Assembly: GCA_903838415.1 (NCBI GenBank)
Contig: CAILYI010000171.1
Coordinates: forward strand, 1-39,238
Direction: 5' to 3'
DNA length: 39,238 nucleotides
DNA from: an uncultured Anaerolineae bacterium
GTDB lineage: Bacteria > Chloroflexota > Anaerolineae > Anaerolineales > Villigracilaceae
Shown here: one piece after another, positions 7,047 to 14,527 of the stretch
How positions within the stretch are numbered: position 1 is the first letter of the stretch
Layout of the letters: every line of letters begins with the position of its first letter
The notes under the pieces: generated by a model
Told to the model about the DNA's origin: nothing
The model's input: the letters and a program-made list of their open reading frames with translations, nothing else
Databases searched by the model: none
Program-made: the position numbers and the translations under genes

Positions 7047-7739
7047 TTACCTTTCAAGCAGTTCACGGGCGGTTTTCCAGACCTGGTCAAACATTTCAAC
7101 GGTCAGACGGCCGGTTTGGGTGTTTTGCTGGCTGGGGTGGTAGGAGCAGACCAGGGATGAATTCGGAAGGCAGAATTCAGAATTGGGGAGCGGAAAGACG
7201 GCGCCATGCGCAAATTTCCAACCCTGGTTACGAAGGGAATATATCCGCAGGATGCTGTCAAAGGCTATCCGACCGAGGACGACGATCACTTTCGGCTGGA
7301 TGAATCGCAGTTCGGCGGCGAGGAATGGCTGGCAGTTGAGCATTTCGTCCGGGGTGGGTTTGTTATCGGGTGGGGCGCAGCGGCAGACGGGGGCGGTGTA
7401 AGCATCAGCCAGGGTCAGCCCATCGAAACGGGAGACAGAGTCAGGCTGGCTCGCGAATCCCGCACGATACAGAGCCGGGTAGAAGAAACTGCCCGACGCG
7501 TCTCCCGTAAACTGCCGGCCGGTGCGATTCGAGCCATGCGCGCCCGGCGCCAGGCCGACGGTGAAGACGCGCGCCTGCGGGTCGCCAAAACCAGGGACGG
7601 GTTGACCCCAGTAGTCCTGGTCGCGGTAGGCTTTGCGCTTGTCGCGGGCCACTTTTTCGCGCCATTCGACCAGGCGCGGGCAAAGACGACAGGTGCTGAT
7701 AGTAGCATTCAGTTGGGCAAGTTCGGGGGCGGCAGACAT
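7047..7739 (-). CDS. uracil-DNA glycosylase, family 5 (UDGb) with 4Fe-4S cluster
   Basis: Base-excision repair enzyme removing uracil and related deaminated bases from DNA. 230 residues. Cluster ligands fit the family pattern: Cys17-x2-Cys20 and later C-x14-C (in 'RCAPPDNKPTPDEMLNC'). Motif A is G-L-A-P-G-A-H-G-x-N-R-T-G-R-x-F-T-G-D. Motif B S-Y-H-P-S-Q-Q-N-T-Q-T-G-R-L-T is near the C-terminus. Between them, about residues 183-198, there is an odd Pro-Asn-Ser-rich insert encoded by heptamer repeats (7159-7184). First gene of the five-gene operon; a TAAAAT box sits six bases before the start codon. Confidence 0.9.
   Translation of the reverse strand: MSAAPELAQLNATISTCRLCPRLVEWREKVARDKRKAYRDQDYWGQPVPGFGDPQARVFTVGLAPGAHGSNRTGRQFTGDASGSFFYPALYRAGFASQPDSVSRFDGLTLADAYTAPVCRCAPPDNKPTPDEMLNCQPFLAAELRFIQPKVIVVLGRIAFDSILRIYSLRNQGWKFAHGAVFPLPNSEFCLPNSSLVCSYHPSQQNTQTGRLTVEMFDQVWKTARELLER
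7159..7184 (-). repeat. in-gene heptamer repeat (AATTCTG word)
   Basis: Inside the glycosylase gene the minus strand reads AATTCTG twice in direct succession, then CCTTCCG, then AATTC. It is translated in frame as L-P-N-S-E-F-C-L-P-N-S-S, between the conserved H-G motif and S-Y-H-P-S. The insert looks foreign to the family. It has the same seven-base period as arrays found in spacers of this window. Confidence 0.6.
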
Positions 7740-7745
7740 GATTCG

Positions 7746-7751
7746 ATTTTA
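7746..7751 (-). promoter_or_regulatory. candidate -10 box for the udg operon, leaderless
   Basis: TAAAAT on the minus strand, six bases before the ATG at 7739, so transcription would begin at or next to the start codon. No Shine-Dalgarno sequence precedes this ATG, which fits a leaderless mRNA. A well-spaced -35 box is not evident; a CTGACA lies 21 bases upstream. Confidence 0.4.
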
Positions 7752-7793
7752 CCCAATCGACAGGCGCGGGGTTGTCAGAGTTCTATATGAAAA

Positions 7794-7815
7794 GCCCGGT
7801 CAGTGCTGACCGGGC
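7794..7815 (-). terminator. intrinsic terminator after the glycoside hydrolase gene
   Basis: GC-rich perfect stem, GCCCGGTCA paired with TGACCGGGC around a four-base loop, followed on the minus strand by TTTT. It lies eight bases beyond the TAA stop of the glycoside hydrolase gene and isolates it from the udg operon. Confidence 0.88.
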
Positions 7816-7822
7816 CGGGGAA

Positions 7823-9067
7823 TTATCCTGCTTTGCGCGCCAGGTACTGGCGGTAGAGTTCGGGCTGAAGTTTGTCGAGATCCTGGGAGTAGTAATCCGC
7901 GCCGGTCAGGCCGGGGAATTTGGCGTAGGCGGGAATCGGTTTGACTGTGGGCCGGGTGGCGGCGAACTGACGGATGACCTTGGCGTGCGGTTTGAGCGTG
8001 CCGTCCGGGCGGATCAGGCCGAAGTGGCGTTCGTGGCGCGATTCGCCGCAGGGTGGCACGTCCCAGAGTTCTTCGGCGTAGTCGGCAAAGCACCACATGA
8101 AGGCGCCCAGCGCACCGGAGTTATGCAGATTGGGCAAAACCTGGCGGATGTATGCGGCGAAATCTTCCTCGGAAGCCATGAACTGGCTGCGCGGGTTACC
8201 GTAGGAAGTCCATTCCCAGGTGGCGGAGGGCTGGCCGGGCAGGTTGGTGCAGCCGCCGAATTCTTCCATCAGGGCCGGTTTGCCCGCCAGCGCGGCGGTC
8301 AGGGCGGTGGTAAAGGGCACAAAATCCGGGTCGAGCGGACCGCGCGCCCAATCGCAGTACATCGGGTAGGAATGCATGACCGGCACGTCGGTTTCGGCGT
8401 GCACCAGGTCGATGCGGAAGCCGTTGTCGCGGCCGAGACTGTCGCCATGCGTACCGAGCGTGACCGGCGTCTGGGGGTCAAGCGCTTTGATCAGGCCCGT
8501 CATTTCGCGCACCCAGACGCGGCCATGTTCGGCGCTTTCGGGCCAGGCGAACAGATCGGGCTCGTTGCCCAGATTCCACATAGAAATGCCCGGATGGCCC
8601 GCCAGGGCACCGACCACGGTCTGGAGCAGCAAACGCTGCGCGTCCAGCGCCTGCGGATCGGTCAGCATGTTGCGATAATTGCCGTCCGGAACGACTTTGC
8701 CCTGGCTGACGACCTGTCGCACCCAGGCAAAATAGGGCGAGGAATAGCCCTCGCGCTCGGTCAGCAGCCAGCGCGGCGACCAGTTCGGGCCGGACATGTG
8801 CCCGGTGAAAAAGGTTACATCCAGGCTGATGGAATTTTGCGCAGCGATCTCGGCCACTTTGACGAGATTCGCCAGCGCGGCCTTGTCTACACTGGCCGGG
8901 TCGGGCTGAAAATCGTCCCACAGCAAAAAGATGCGCGCCACATCCAGGCCCAGATCGCGCATTAAGGCAAAATCTTCCCGCACTTCGGCGGCATCGAACT
9001 GCGACCACCAGTACATGGCCTTGCGGCGCGGCCAGTAATTGACGCCGAGGGTGAAGTTATCGGACAT
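7823..9067 (-). CDS. clan GH-A glycoside hydrolase (GH5-like, cellulase/mannanase type)
   Basis: 414 residues forming a (beta/alpha)8-type hydrolase. The probable acid/base is Glu169 in W-N-L-G-N-E-P-D, and the probable nucleophile is Glu269 in P-A-L-M-E-E-F-G-G; the distance and order are those of retaining clan GH-A enzymes. N-terminal 'LGVNYWPRRKAMYWW' is typical of endo-mannanase and cellulase-like proteins. No signal peptide is visible, so it would act inside the cell on imported oligosaccharides. Exact family and substrate are not certain. SD: AAAGGAG six bases before ATG. It is followed by a terminator and preceded by a palindrome, so it may be a single-gene unit or the tail of the queA operon. 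Confidence 0.8.
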   Translation of the reverse strand: MSDNFTLGVNYWPRRKAMYWWSQFDAAEVREDFALMRDLGLDVARIFLLWDDFQPDPASVDKAALANLVKVAEIAAQNSISLDVTFFTGHMSGPNWSPRWLLTEREGYSSPYFAWVRQVVSQGKVVPDGNYRNMLTDPQALDAQRLLLQTVVGALAGHPGISMWNLGNEPDLFAWPESAEHGRVWVREMTGLIKALDPQTPVTLGTHGDSLGRDNGFRIDLVHAETDVPVMHSYPMYCDWARGPLDPDFVPFTTALTAALAGKPALMEEFGGCTNLPGQPSATWEWTSYGNPRSQFMASEEDFAAYIRQVLPNLHNSGALGAFMWCFADYAEELWDVPPCGESRHERHFGLIRPDGTLKPHAKVIRQFAATRPTVKPIPAYAKFPGLTGADYYSQDLDKLQPELYRQYLARKAG

Positions 9068-9088
9068 GGGAACTCCTTTTCAAAATGG

Positions 9089-9141
9089 GTGCGAAGTGCG
9101 TGGGTGCGATGTGCGCGAAATCGCACTCCGCACCCACGCAC
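9089..9141. repeat. palindromic GTGCG heptamer-type repeat
   Basis: GTGCG occurs four times at intervals of 7, 8 and 7 bases, and the element folds back. The arms 9096-9108 and 9129-9141 are 13-bp perfect inverted repeats, with an inner 5-bp stem (GTGCG/CGCAC) and a six-base loop. It fills the space between the queA stop (9142) and the glycoside hydrolase start. No T-run follows on either strand. Confidence 0.8.
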
Positions 9142-10191
9142 TCAAAAGATAAACATCGCATCGCCAAACGAGAAAAAGCGATAGCCTTCCCGTTTGGCGG
9201 TTTCGTAAGCGCTCAAAACCGTCTCGCGCCCGGCAAAAGCGCTGATCATCATGATCAGGGTCGATTTCGGCAGGTGGAAGTTGGTGATGATGGCATCGAC
9301 GATGCGGTATTGGTAGCCGGGCAGGATGTAAATCGAGGTCGGCCCCGCAAAAGGGCGGACGATGGCCGCTGAACCATGTACCGTGGTCTGTGCTGGGTCG
9401 TTGCTGATTGCGTTTGCGGCGCTCTCCAGCGTGCGCACACTGGTAGTGCCCACGCCAATCACCCGGCCACCGGCCGCCTTCGTCGCGTTGATTTTTTCGG
9501 CCACGGCGGACGTCAGCTCGCACCACTCGGTGTGGATCTGGTGCTCGCGCGGATCGGTCTCCGTCACCGGGGCAAACGTATCTAGCCCGACGTGCAGGGT
9601 CACCTCGGCAAACTGCACACCCATTTCGCGCAGTTCAGCCATCAGGCGCGGCGTAAAATGCAGTCCGGCGGTCGGCGCGGCGGCGGAGCCGGGCGTTTTA
9701 GCGTAGACGGTCTGATAGCGCTCCGGGTCGGTCAGTTTTTGGTGGATGTACGGGGGCAGCGGCATTTGACCGTCTTTTGAGAGATGATTCTCCACCGGTT
9801 CAGCAAACCGTACCCGGCGGCGGGAACCTTCCAGGCTGGATACGATCTCCGCTTCGAGACCGTCTTCCAGCTTGAGAATTTTCCCCTCGCCCAGGCCTTT
9901 TCCGCCCACCAGGCATTCCCACACCGTATCAGATTCACGCCGCAAGAGCAGAATCTCCGCCTTGCCGCCGGTCGGCTTGTGGGCTTTCAGCCGCGCCGGG
10001 ATGACGCGCGTCTGGTTGACCACCAGCAAATCGCCGGGACGCAGGTACATGCCAATCTCACGAAAAAATCGGTGTTCCAGTTGGCCGGTTTTTCGGTTCA
10101 AAACCAAAAGGCGCGAAGAATCTCTCGGCTCGACAGGCGTCTGCGCGATAAAGGCTTCGGGCAGATCGTAATCGAAATCGGCAGTTCTCAT
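9142..10191 (-). CDS. queA: S-adenosylmethionine:tRNA ribosyltransferase-isomerase
   Basis: Transfers and isomerises the ribosyl group of S-adenosylmethionine onto 7-aminomethyl-7-deazaguanine in tRNA, giving epoxyqueuosine. 349 residues, full length for QueA. Recognisable segments are F-D-Y-D-L-P-E-A-F-I-A-Q-x-P at the N-terminus, V-N-x-T-R-V-I-P-A-R-L near 58-68, P-T-A-G-L-H-F-T in the middle, and the C-terminal S-A-Y-E-x-A-x-x-x-x-Y-R-F-F-S-F-G-D-A-M motif. ATG overlaps the preceding gene's TGA as ATGA. Other queuosine genes are not in the window. Confidence 0.97.
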   Translation of the reverse strand: MRTADFDYDLPEAFIAQTPVEPRDSSRLLVLNRKTGQLEHRFFREIGMYLRPGDLLVVNQTRVIPARLKAHKPTGGKAEILLLRRESDTVWECLVGGKGLGEGKILKLEDGLEAEIVSSLEGSRRRVRFAEPVENHLSKDGQMPLPPYIHQKLTDPERYQTVYAKTPGSAAAPTAGLHFTPRLMAELREMGVQFAEVTLHVGLDTFAPVTETDPREHQIHTEWCELTSAVAEKINATKAAGGRVIGVGTTSVRTLESAANAISNDPAQTTVHGSAAIVRPFAGPTSIYILPGYQYRIVDAIITNFHLPKSTLIMMISAFAGRETVLSAYETAKREGYRFFSFGDAMFIF

Positions 10192-11042
10192 GCAATCAGG
10201 TCAGCGGTGCGCGGGGCCACGAACCAGCCAATGTACAGCATCCAAACGATCAGGCACAGGTGCAGCACGTCATTTTCCGAGAACCACTGACCTTTGGCCC
10301 AGAACACATCCGTCAGGCCAGAGAGGTAGTACAGGAAATACGCGGCGACCGTGACGGCCATCCACAGCCAGGCGCCCGCCAGCACCAGGTCGGCGCGGGT
10401 TTTGAGTTTGAGATAGCGCCCGAGGTTGATGGCAAAGAACACCAGGAAGGCCGGTGCGCCGATGGCGAGTAGAAACTCGAACGAAATCAGCGCCTTGACC
10501 GGCACGAAAACGCCCACCAGCACCAGCACGGTGTAGAGCGCGGCATTGGCCCAGGCGTAGATGGAGAGCGCCTGGCGTGCTTTGCCCGTCGTGCTGGAAC
10601 AGGCCACCGCCAGCGTCATCGCGTCCACGCTCCAGACGGTGGTCAGCAGATAGGCAATCTCCCACCAGCTGGTCCATACGCAGGCCTCACGCCCGGCGCA
10701 CTTGATGTTGTAACTGAAGGCTTCGTAGCTTGTCCCGGCTAAAAGGGCGCCCAGCCCCCACAGGATCAGCGAGATGCCCCACCACAGGCGCGAGCGATCC
10801 GTGCCACGGATGCGCAGGAAGTACACGCCGATTCCGATCGTCAGCAGGCCGAGCAGGTAGACGATGGCCGTGGTGCTGGGCTGCATCAGGATCACGGTCT
10901 GCCCGCCCAGCTGGAACTGCGCATACGGCTGGATTTGCAGCCAGGTTTCGGCGGTTTGCGGCGGGCTGTAGGGAATGGAATCGAGGCGTCCGCAGGCGGT
11001 CAGCGCCAGCAGGAGCACGAGCAGGGGCAGAAGGCGTTTCAT
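10188..11042 (-). CDS. multi-pass membrane protein with N-terminal lipobox
   Basis: 284 residues, not assignable to a named family. The N-terminus (Lys-Arg followed by a leucine-rich stretch and L-T-A-C at 14-17) is a lipoprotein signal with Cys17 as the lipidation site. After a short outer segment of about 35 residues come about seven hydrophobic segments, ending in 'LCLIVWMLYIGWFVAP'. A lipidated N-terminus in front of a polytopic membrane domain is unusual. It is coupled by ATGA overlaps both to the hydrolase upstream and to queA downstream. No catalytic motif is seen. Confidence 0.75.
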   Translation of the reverse strand: MKRLLPLLVLLLALTACGRLDSIPYSPPQTAETWLQIQPYAQFQLGGQTVILMQPSTTAIVYLLGLLTIGIGVYFLRIRGTDRSRLWWGISLILWGLGALLAGTSYEAFSYNIKCAGREACVWTSWWEIAYLLTTVWSVDAMTLAVACSSTTGKARQALSIYAWANAALYTVLVLVGVFVPVKALISFEFLLAIGAPAFLVFFAINLGRYLKLKTRADLVLAGAWLWMAVTVAAYFLYYLSGLTDVFWAKGQWFSENDVLHLCLIVWMLYIGWFVAPRTADLIA

Positions 11043-11857
11043 CGGGTCTCCTTGGTCGAAGCGTACAGGTCATCCAAAAATGCGAGCGCCGCCTTGAAAA
11101 ACGGCGAGGCGAGGCCTTTGTCAATCTCCATGTCGTGGCCGGTCTCAAGGCGCCGGAAATGGAATTCGGGGTGCGCCGCCAGAAGGGACGCGACTTCCAC
11201 GTCTTGCAGCAGGCCGCCTTTTTCGGGGCTGGCCTGGGTCAGCAGCAGCGGGCAGCGGATGCGGTTGAAGTCATGATCCTGGATGTCCGCAAAAAAACCT
11301 TGCACGCGGCCTTCGGCGTGATAGTCCATCACCGCCGGGTCGAGTTGGGACATTTCCTCGGCGGATTCGGGCGGCAGGCCGCGTCGGAGCAGTTCGTCCA
11401 CGGGCCGCCCGGCCAGTTTACGGCGCAGGCCAAACAGCTTGGTATTGCGACGGCTATTCATCACGTCGATGTGCAGCGCCAGGTTGAAGGAGGTGTCGCC
11501 GGTCACCACGGCTTTGACCCTGTCCGGGAAGTTTTGCGCCAGGTGCAGGGCGATCGAGCCACCCATCGAGTGTCCCAGCAGGACGGCGGGCTGCGCGCCG
11601 AGCGCATTCAGCACGGCGGCGCCGTCGCGGTAGAAGCCGTCAGCGCTGTAACCGCCGGGGTGGTGATCGGATTTGCCGTGCCCGCGGAAATCAAAGGCCA
11701 GAACGTGCCACTTTTCAATCAGCGTGGGCAAGATTGGCAGGAAAACCTGCCAGCGGTTGGTAAATCCATGCAGCAGCACAAGCAAAGGCCCGTTGTGCGG
11801 GCCTTCGGCAAGGTTGAGAGTCAGCGTGTCAGTCGTCAGCGGGGTTTCGCGCAGCAT
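11039..11857 (-). CDS. alpha/beta hydrolase
   Basis: 272-residue soluble alpha/beta hydrolase. Oxyanion region L-L-H-G-F-T-N-R-W (28-36), an F-D-F-R-G-H-G-K-S-D signature (55-64), nucleophile elbow L-G-H-S-M-G-G with Ser97, and a probable catalytic His in L-E-T-G-H-D-M-E-I. No signal peptide or anchor, so probably cytosolic, unlike the two hydrolases at 5320-7040. It lies 57 bases downstream of ruvB and overlaps the next gene by ATGA. Substrate unknown; BioH, MenH or esterase-like roles are all possible. Confidence 0.85.
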   Translation of the reverse strand: MLRETPLTTDTLTLNLAEGPHNGPLLVLLHGFTNRWQVFLPILPTLIEKWHVLAFDFRGHGKSDHHPGGYSADGFYRDGAAVLNALGAQPAVLLGHSMGGSIALHLAQNFPDRVKAVVTGDTSFNLALHIDVMNSRRNTKLFGLRRKLAGRPVDELLRRGLPPESAEEMSQLDPAVMDYHAEGRVQGFFADIQDHDFNRIRCPLLLTQASPEKGGLLQDVEVASLLAAHPEFHFRRLETGHDMEIDKGLASPFFKAALAFLDDLYASTKETR

Positions 11858-11914
11858 GGGGGTAACCTGATTTGTTCAGAGCCAGGGTTGCAGTCCGTGG
11901 TTTATCGTCCGCCG

Positions 11915-12944
11915 TTAGAGTAATCTCGGCTGCTCGCCGTTTTCGGGATAGGCGAAGCCCAGGTGGGCGTAGGCGGTACGCGTGGCGACCCGGCCCTGCG
12001 GTGTACGGTCAAGAAAGCCGAGCTGAAGCAGGTAAGGTTCCACCACGTCCATGATGGTATCGGCTTCTTCGCTGATGGCGGCGGCGATGGTGTTCAGACC
12101 GACCGGCCCGCCGCTGAATTTTTCGATAATGGCGCGCAGCACGCGACGGTCAACGTCATCCAGGCCGAGCGGGTCAACCTGCAGCAGGTCGAGCGCGGCG
12201 GAGGCCATGTCGCGGGTCACCTGGCCGGTGCCGCGCACCTGGGCAAAGTCTCGCACGCGGCGCAGCAGGCGCAGGGCAATACGCGGAGTGCCGCGCGCGC
12301 GGCGCGCCACTTCGTTGATCCCGTCTTCGTCCGCCGGGACTTTCAGCATCCCGGCGGCGCGGCTGACGATTTTCCGCATGGCTGCTTCGTCGTAATAATC
12401 CAGGCGGTAGACGGCGCCGAAACGGGCGCGCAGGGGCGCGGTGACCAGCGCCAGGCGAGTGGTGGCCCCGACAACGGAAAAACGCGGCAGCTTGAGCCGG
12501 ATCGAGCGCGCCGAAGGCCCTTTGCCGATGATAATATCGAGGGCGAAGTCTTCCATGGCCGGGTAGAGCACTTCTTCCACGGCCCGCCCCAACCGGTGGA
12601 TTTCGTCAATAAACAGGATGTCACCCGCGCGCAGGTTGGTGAGAATGGCGGCCAAGTCACCGGCGCGTTCAATGGCCGGGCCGGAGGTGGTCTTGATGTT
12701 GACACCCATTTCGTTGGCGAGCACGTTGGCCAGGGTGGTTTTGCCCAGTCCCGGCGGGCCATAGAACAGGACGTGATCGAGCGCTTCGCCGCGCTGCCGG
12801 GCGGCGGCGATCAGAATGGCCAGATTTTCCTTGACCTGATCTTGGCCGATTAAATCGGTCAGCTTTTGCGGGCGCAGGGCATGGTCAACGCGGTCATCGG
12901 GTTTTGGCTTCGGGCGTCACGGGGCGATCTTTCGGGTCGGTCAT
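11915..12944 (-). CDS. ruvB: Holliday junction branch-migration ATPase RuvB, with apparent frameshift
   Basis: AAA+ motor that drives RuvA-bound Holliday junctions during recombination and repair. The main frame holds [13 protein letters not shown], Walker A G-P-P-G-L-G-K-T, Walker B D-E-I-H-R, sensor region G-A-T-T-R and a C-terminal winged helix. That frame has no ATG, GTG or TTG before D-D-R-V. A start with good family likeness ([14 protein letters not shown]) lies in another frame at 12944 and ends in TGA. Removing one base in the A4C3 run (minus strand, 12905-12899) joins them into 342 residues, the normal size. Sequencing error, true mutation or recoding cannot be separated here. Confidence 0.9.
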
Positions 12945-12950
12945 GCAGTG

Positions 12951-12956
12951 ATTATA
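12951..12956 (-). promoter_or_regulatory. candidate -10 box for ruvB, leaderless
   Basis: Consensus TATAAT on the minus strand, six bases before the ruvB ATG. Transcription would start at or within a base or two of the start codon, and no ribosome-binding site is present. A convincing -35 is not visible; a heptamer repeat (12962-12982) lies in its place. Confidence 0.5.
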
Positions 12957-12961
12957 AAGGA

Positions 12962-12982
12962 TGAAGGGGGAAGCTAGAAGGT
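12962..12982 (+). repeat. short heptamer repeat (GAAG every seven bases)
   Basis: GAAG recurs at 12963, 12970 and 12977 in three consecutive seven-base units directly upstream of the ruvB -10 box. Short, and of low weight alone, but of the same seven-base period as other arrays in this window. Confidence 0.4.
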
Positions 12983-13048
12983 AGCAAACCTCCGTTGCGC
13001 CGATCCGGACCCGGCGACAGATCAAAACAGCAGCGCGGCGAAGCGGGC

Positions 13049-13162
13049 AAAAACATTTAGAAGTTTTCCGAAAAACTTCTAAATGTTTTTGCAAAGACTT
13101 CTAAATGTTTTTTGAAACACTTCACTATGTTTTCAGAAACACTTCACTATGTTTTTGGAAAG
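13049..13162. repeat. 19-bp hairpin plus four tandem 22-bp repeats in the ruvB/cphB spacer
   Basis: Bases 13049-13067 and 13072-13090 are a 19-bp perfect inverted repeat with a four-base loop. The right arm opens a direct array of four units of exactly 22 bp: 13075-13096, 13097-13118, 13119-13140 and 13141-13162. Each begins ACTTC, has ATGTTTT in the middle and ends in an A-rich GAAA(C/G)-like tail. Units 1-2 carry CTAAATG and units 3-4 carry CACTATG. This occupies most of the 305-base spacer between the divergent ruvB and cphB start codons. The remainder holds the two promoters and a short heptamer array. Confidence 0.9.
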
Positions 13163-13183
13163 CCCTTGCCTGACTTCTGGTTT

Positions 13184-13212
13184 CGGACAGATGTGCCGGA
13201 TTTGGATATAAT
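13184..13212 (+). promoter_or_regulatory. promoter of the cyanophycinase gene
   Basis: CGGACA (13184-13189, four of six matches to TTGACA), a 17-base spacer, and a perfect TATAAT (13207-13212). The predicted start near 13219 leaves a leader of about 31 bases containing the GGAG at 13240-13243 that serves the ATG at 13250. The promoter lies immediately downstream of the 22-bp repeat array. Confidence 0.6.
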
Positions 13213-13249
13213 GCCTGATAGTGTACAAAAACCAACCCTGGAGCAAGTC

Positions 13250-14053
13250 ATGACAACCTTAATCGCCATCGGTGGCGCAATTGACAAGGAAGACCCGGCC
13301 ATCATGCGGGAATTTATCCGCCGGGCGGGCGGCGAAAACGCGCAGATTGTAATCCTGCCGCAGGCCTCGAACCTGGCCGATACCGGCGAAACATACGTCC
13401 GCCAGTGCCGCGATCTGGGAGCGGGCGCTGCGCTTGCGCTCGAATTCCGCCAGCGCAGCGAGGCCGGGACGCCGGAACAAATCGATGCCATCCGCGCTGC
13501 AAGCGGGATTTTCCTGACCGGCGGGACGCAAATGCGGATTTCCGCCATTTTGGGCGGGACGCCGCTCGAAGCGGAGCTACTGTCCGCCTACCGGCACGGC
13601 TGTCTCGTGGGCGGGACAAGCGCCGGGGCCTCGATTCTCTCCAAGACGATGATTGCCTATGGAAAAGGGGGACCGACTCCACGCGAACGGATTGTCCAGT
13701 TTTCTCCCGGCCTGGGATTTACCGATAAATTTGTCTTTGACCAACACTTTCGCCAGCGTGACCGCCTGGGACGATTAATCTACGCTGTGGCGGCGTACCC
13801 CGGCGCCCTGGGCGTAGGCCTGGACGAGGATACCGCTGCCATCGTTGAGGATGACTCATCCATCACGGTCTGCGGCTCGGGTGCGGTGACGCTGGTCGAT
13901 GGCCGCCAGATCGGTTTTACGGACGTTACCGAGGTGGAACATGGCGGCCCGGTAGCGGTCTCCAACCTGAAAATCCACATTTTGACGGCAGGCTGCCGCT
14001 ACCAGAACGGCGAAGTCATCCCCCCGGAGCGCCCGCCGCTGAAGGAAGATTGA
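13250..14053 (+). CDS. cphB: cyanophycinase (peptidase S51)
   Basis: Serine exopeptidase that degrades cyanophycin (Asp-Arg polymer) to beta-Asp-Arg. 267 residues from the chosen start. Motifs: G-G-A-I-D near the N-terminus, L-P-Q-A-S at 36-40, T-G-G-T-Q at 90-94, nucleophile elbow G-G-T-S-A-G-A-S with Ser124, F-D-Q-H-F followed by R-x-R-L-G-R-L, and G-L-D-E-D-T-A. ATG 13250 has GGAG six bases upstream and follows a promoter. The upstream frame back to 13112 only translates the 22-bp repeats. No cyanophycin synthetase is in the window, so the polymer may be imported or synthesised from another locus. Confidence 0.93.
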   Translation: MTTLIAIGGAIDKEDPAIMREFIRRAGGENAQIVILPQASNLADTGETYVRQCRDLGAGAALALEFRQRSEAGTPEQIDAIRAASGIFLTGGTQMRISAILGGTPLEAELLSAYRHGCLVGGTSAGASILSKTMIAYGKGGPTPRERIVQFSPGLGFTDKFVFDQHFRQRDRLGRLIYAVAAYPGALGVGLDEDTAAIVEDDSSITVCGSGAVTLVDGRQIGFTDVTEVEHGGPVAVSNLKIHILTAGCRYQNGEVIPPERPPLKED

Positions 14054-14140
14054 GACTAGCTGCCCTGTTTTTTGATTCCCCTGCGTTAAAATAAAACCAG
14101 ATTCTGCGAATTTCTCGAAAAGTTCTTTTGGGGAGGTGGC

Positions 14141-14515
14141 ATGACCGAAATATTAGTTAAGGAACTTTCGTTTGCAATATTTGGCGCAGCGATGGAAGTT
14201 TTCAACACGCTGGGACATGGTTTTCTGGAGGCTGTCTACCAAAAGGCATTGGCGCATAAACTTAAAATGCGCGGCATACCATTCGCAGATCAAGTCCGTT
14301 TGCCTGTGACTTATAAAGATTTCTTGGTTGGCGAATACGTAACTGATTTTATAGTTGATGGCAAAATTATCGTTGAAATTAAGTCCGTTTCGCATTTCAA
14401 GAACGAACATCAGGCTCAAGCCATGCATTATCTGGCTGCGACTGGATATCAGTTGGCGATCCTGTTGAATTTTGGTAGACCAGGCAAAGTCGAGCAATGG
14501 CGTATTGTGCGATAA
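14141..14515 (+). CDS. GxxExxY protein
   Basis: 124 residues of the GxxExxY family, a group related to PD-(D/E)xK nucleases whose cellular role is not established. The name motif is seen as G-H-G-F-L-E-A-V-Y, preceded by E-V-F-N-T-L-G. The nuclease-like core D-F-I-V-D-G-K-I-I-V-E-I-K-S-V follows, with Asp, Glu and Lys in the right spacing. A strong GGGGAGGT lies a few bases before ATG. The gene is shorter and less GC-rich than its neighbours. It is followed by a long palindrome, an association often noticed for this family. Confidence 0.92.
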   Translation: MTEILVKELSFAIFGAAMEVFNTLGHGFLEAVYQKALAHKLKMRGIPFADQVRLPVTYKDFLVGEYVTDFIVDGKIIVEIKSVSHFKNEHQAQAMHYLAATGYQLAILLNFGRPGKVEQWRIVR

Positions 14516-14527
14516 ACTGCAAAAGCA

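Noticed and set aside
7772..8965. Long plus-strand reading frame (about 397 codons) opposite the glycoside hydrolase gene
   Set aside because: Antisense to a clear GH-A hydrolase; low-complexity composition rich in Gly, Arg and His, and no recognisable motif. A shadow caused by GC-rich codon use.
9096..9141. Intrinsic terminator after queA
   Set aside because: The stem is strong but neither strand has a T-run after it. Kept as a repeat only.
12899..12905. Programmed +1 frameshifting in ruvB as the main explanation
   Set aside because: ruvB is not known to be recoded, and a homopolymer run sits exactly at the break. Sequencing or assembly error or mutation is more economical.
12894..13094. 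66-codon minus-strand reading frame ahead of ruvB
   Set aside because: Its upper part is repeat and spacer sequence without family likeness. Only its last 16 codons appear to be the true ruvB start region.
13049..13162. CRISPR array
   Set aside because: Units are 22 bp with no variable spacers between them, and no cas genes are present.
13112..13249. N-terminal extension of cyanophycinase by 46 codons
   Set aside because: This stretch translates the 22-bp repeats and the promoter. The start at 13250 has a proper GGAG and gives the usual family N-terminus.
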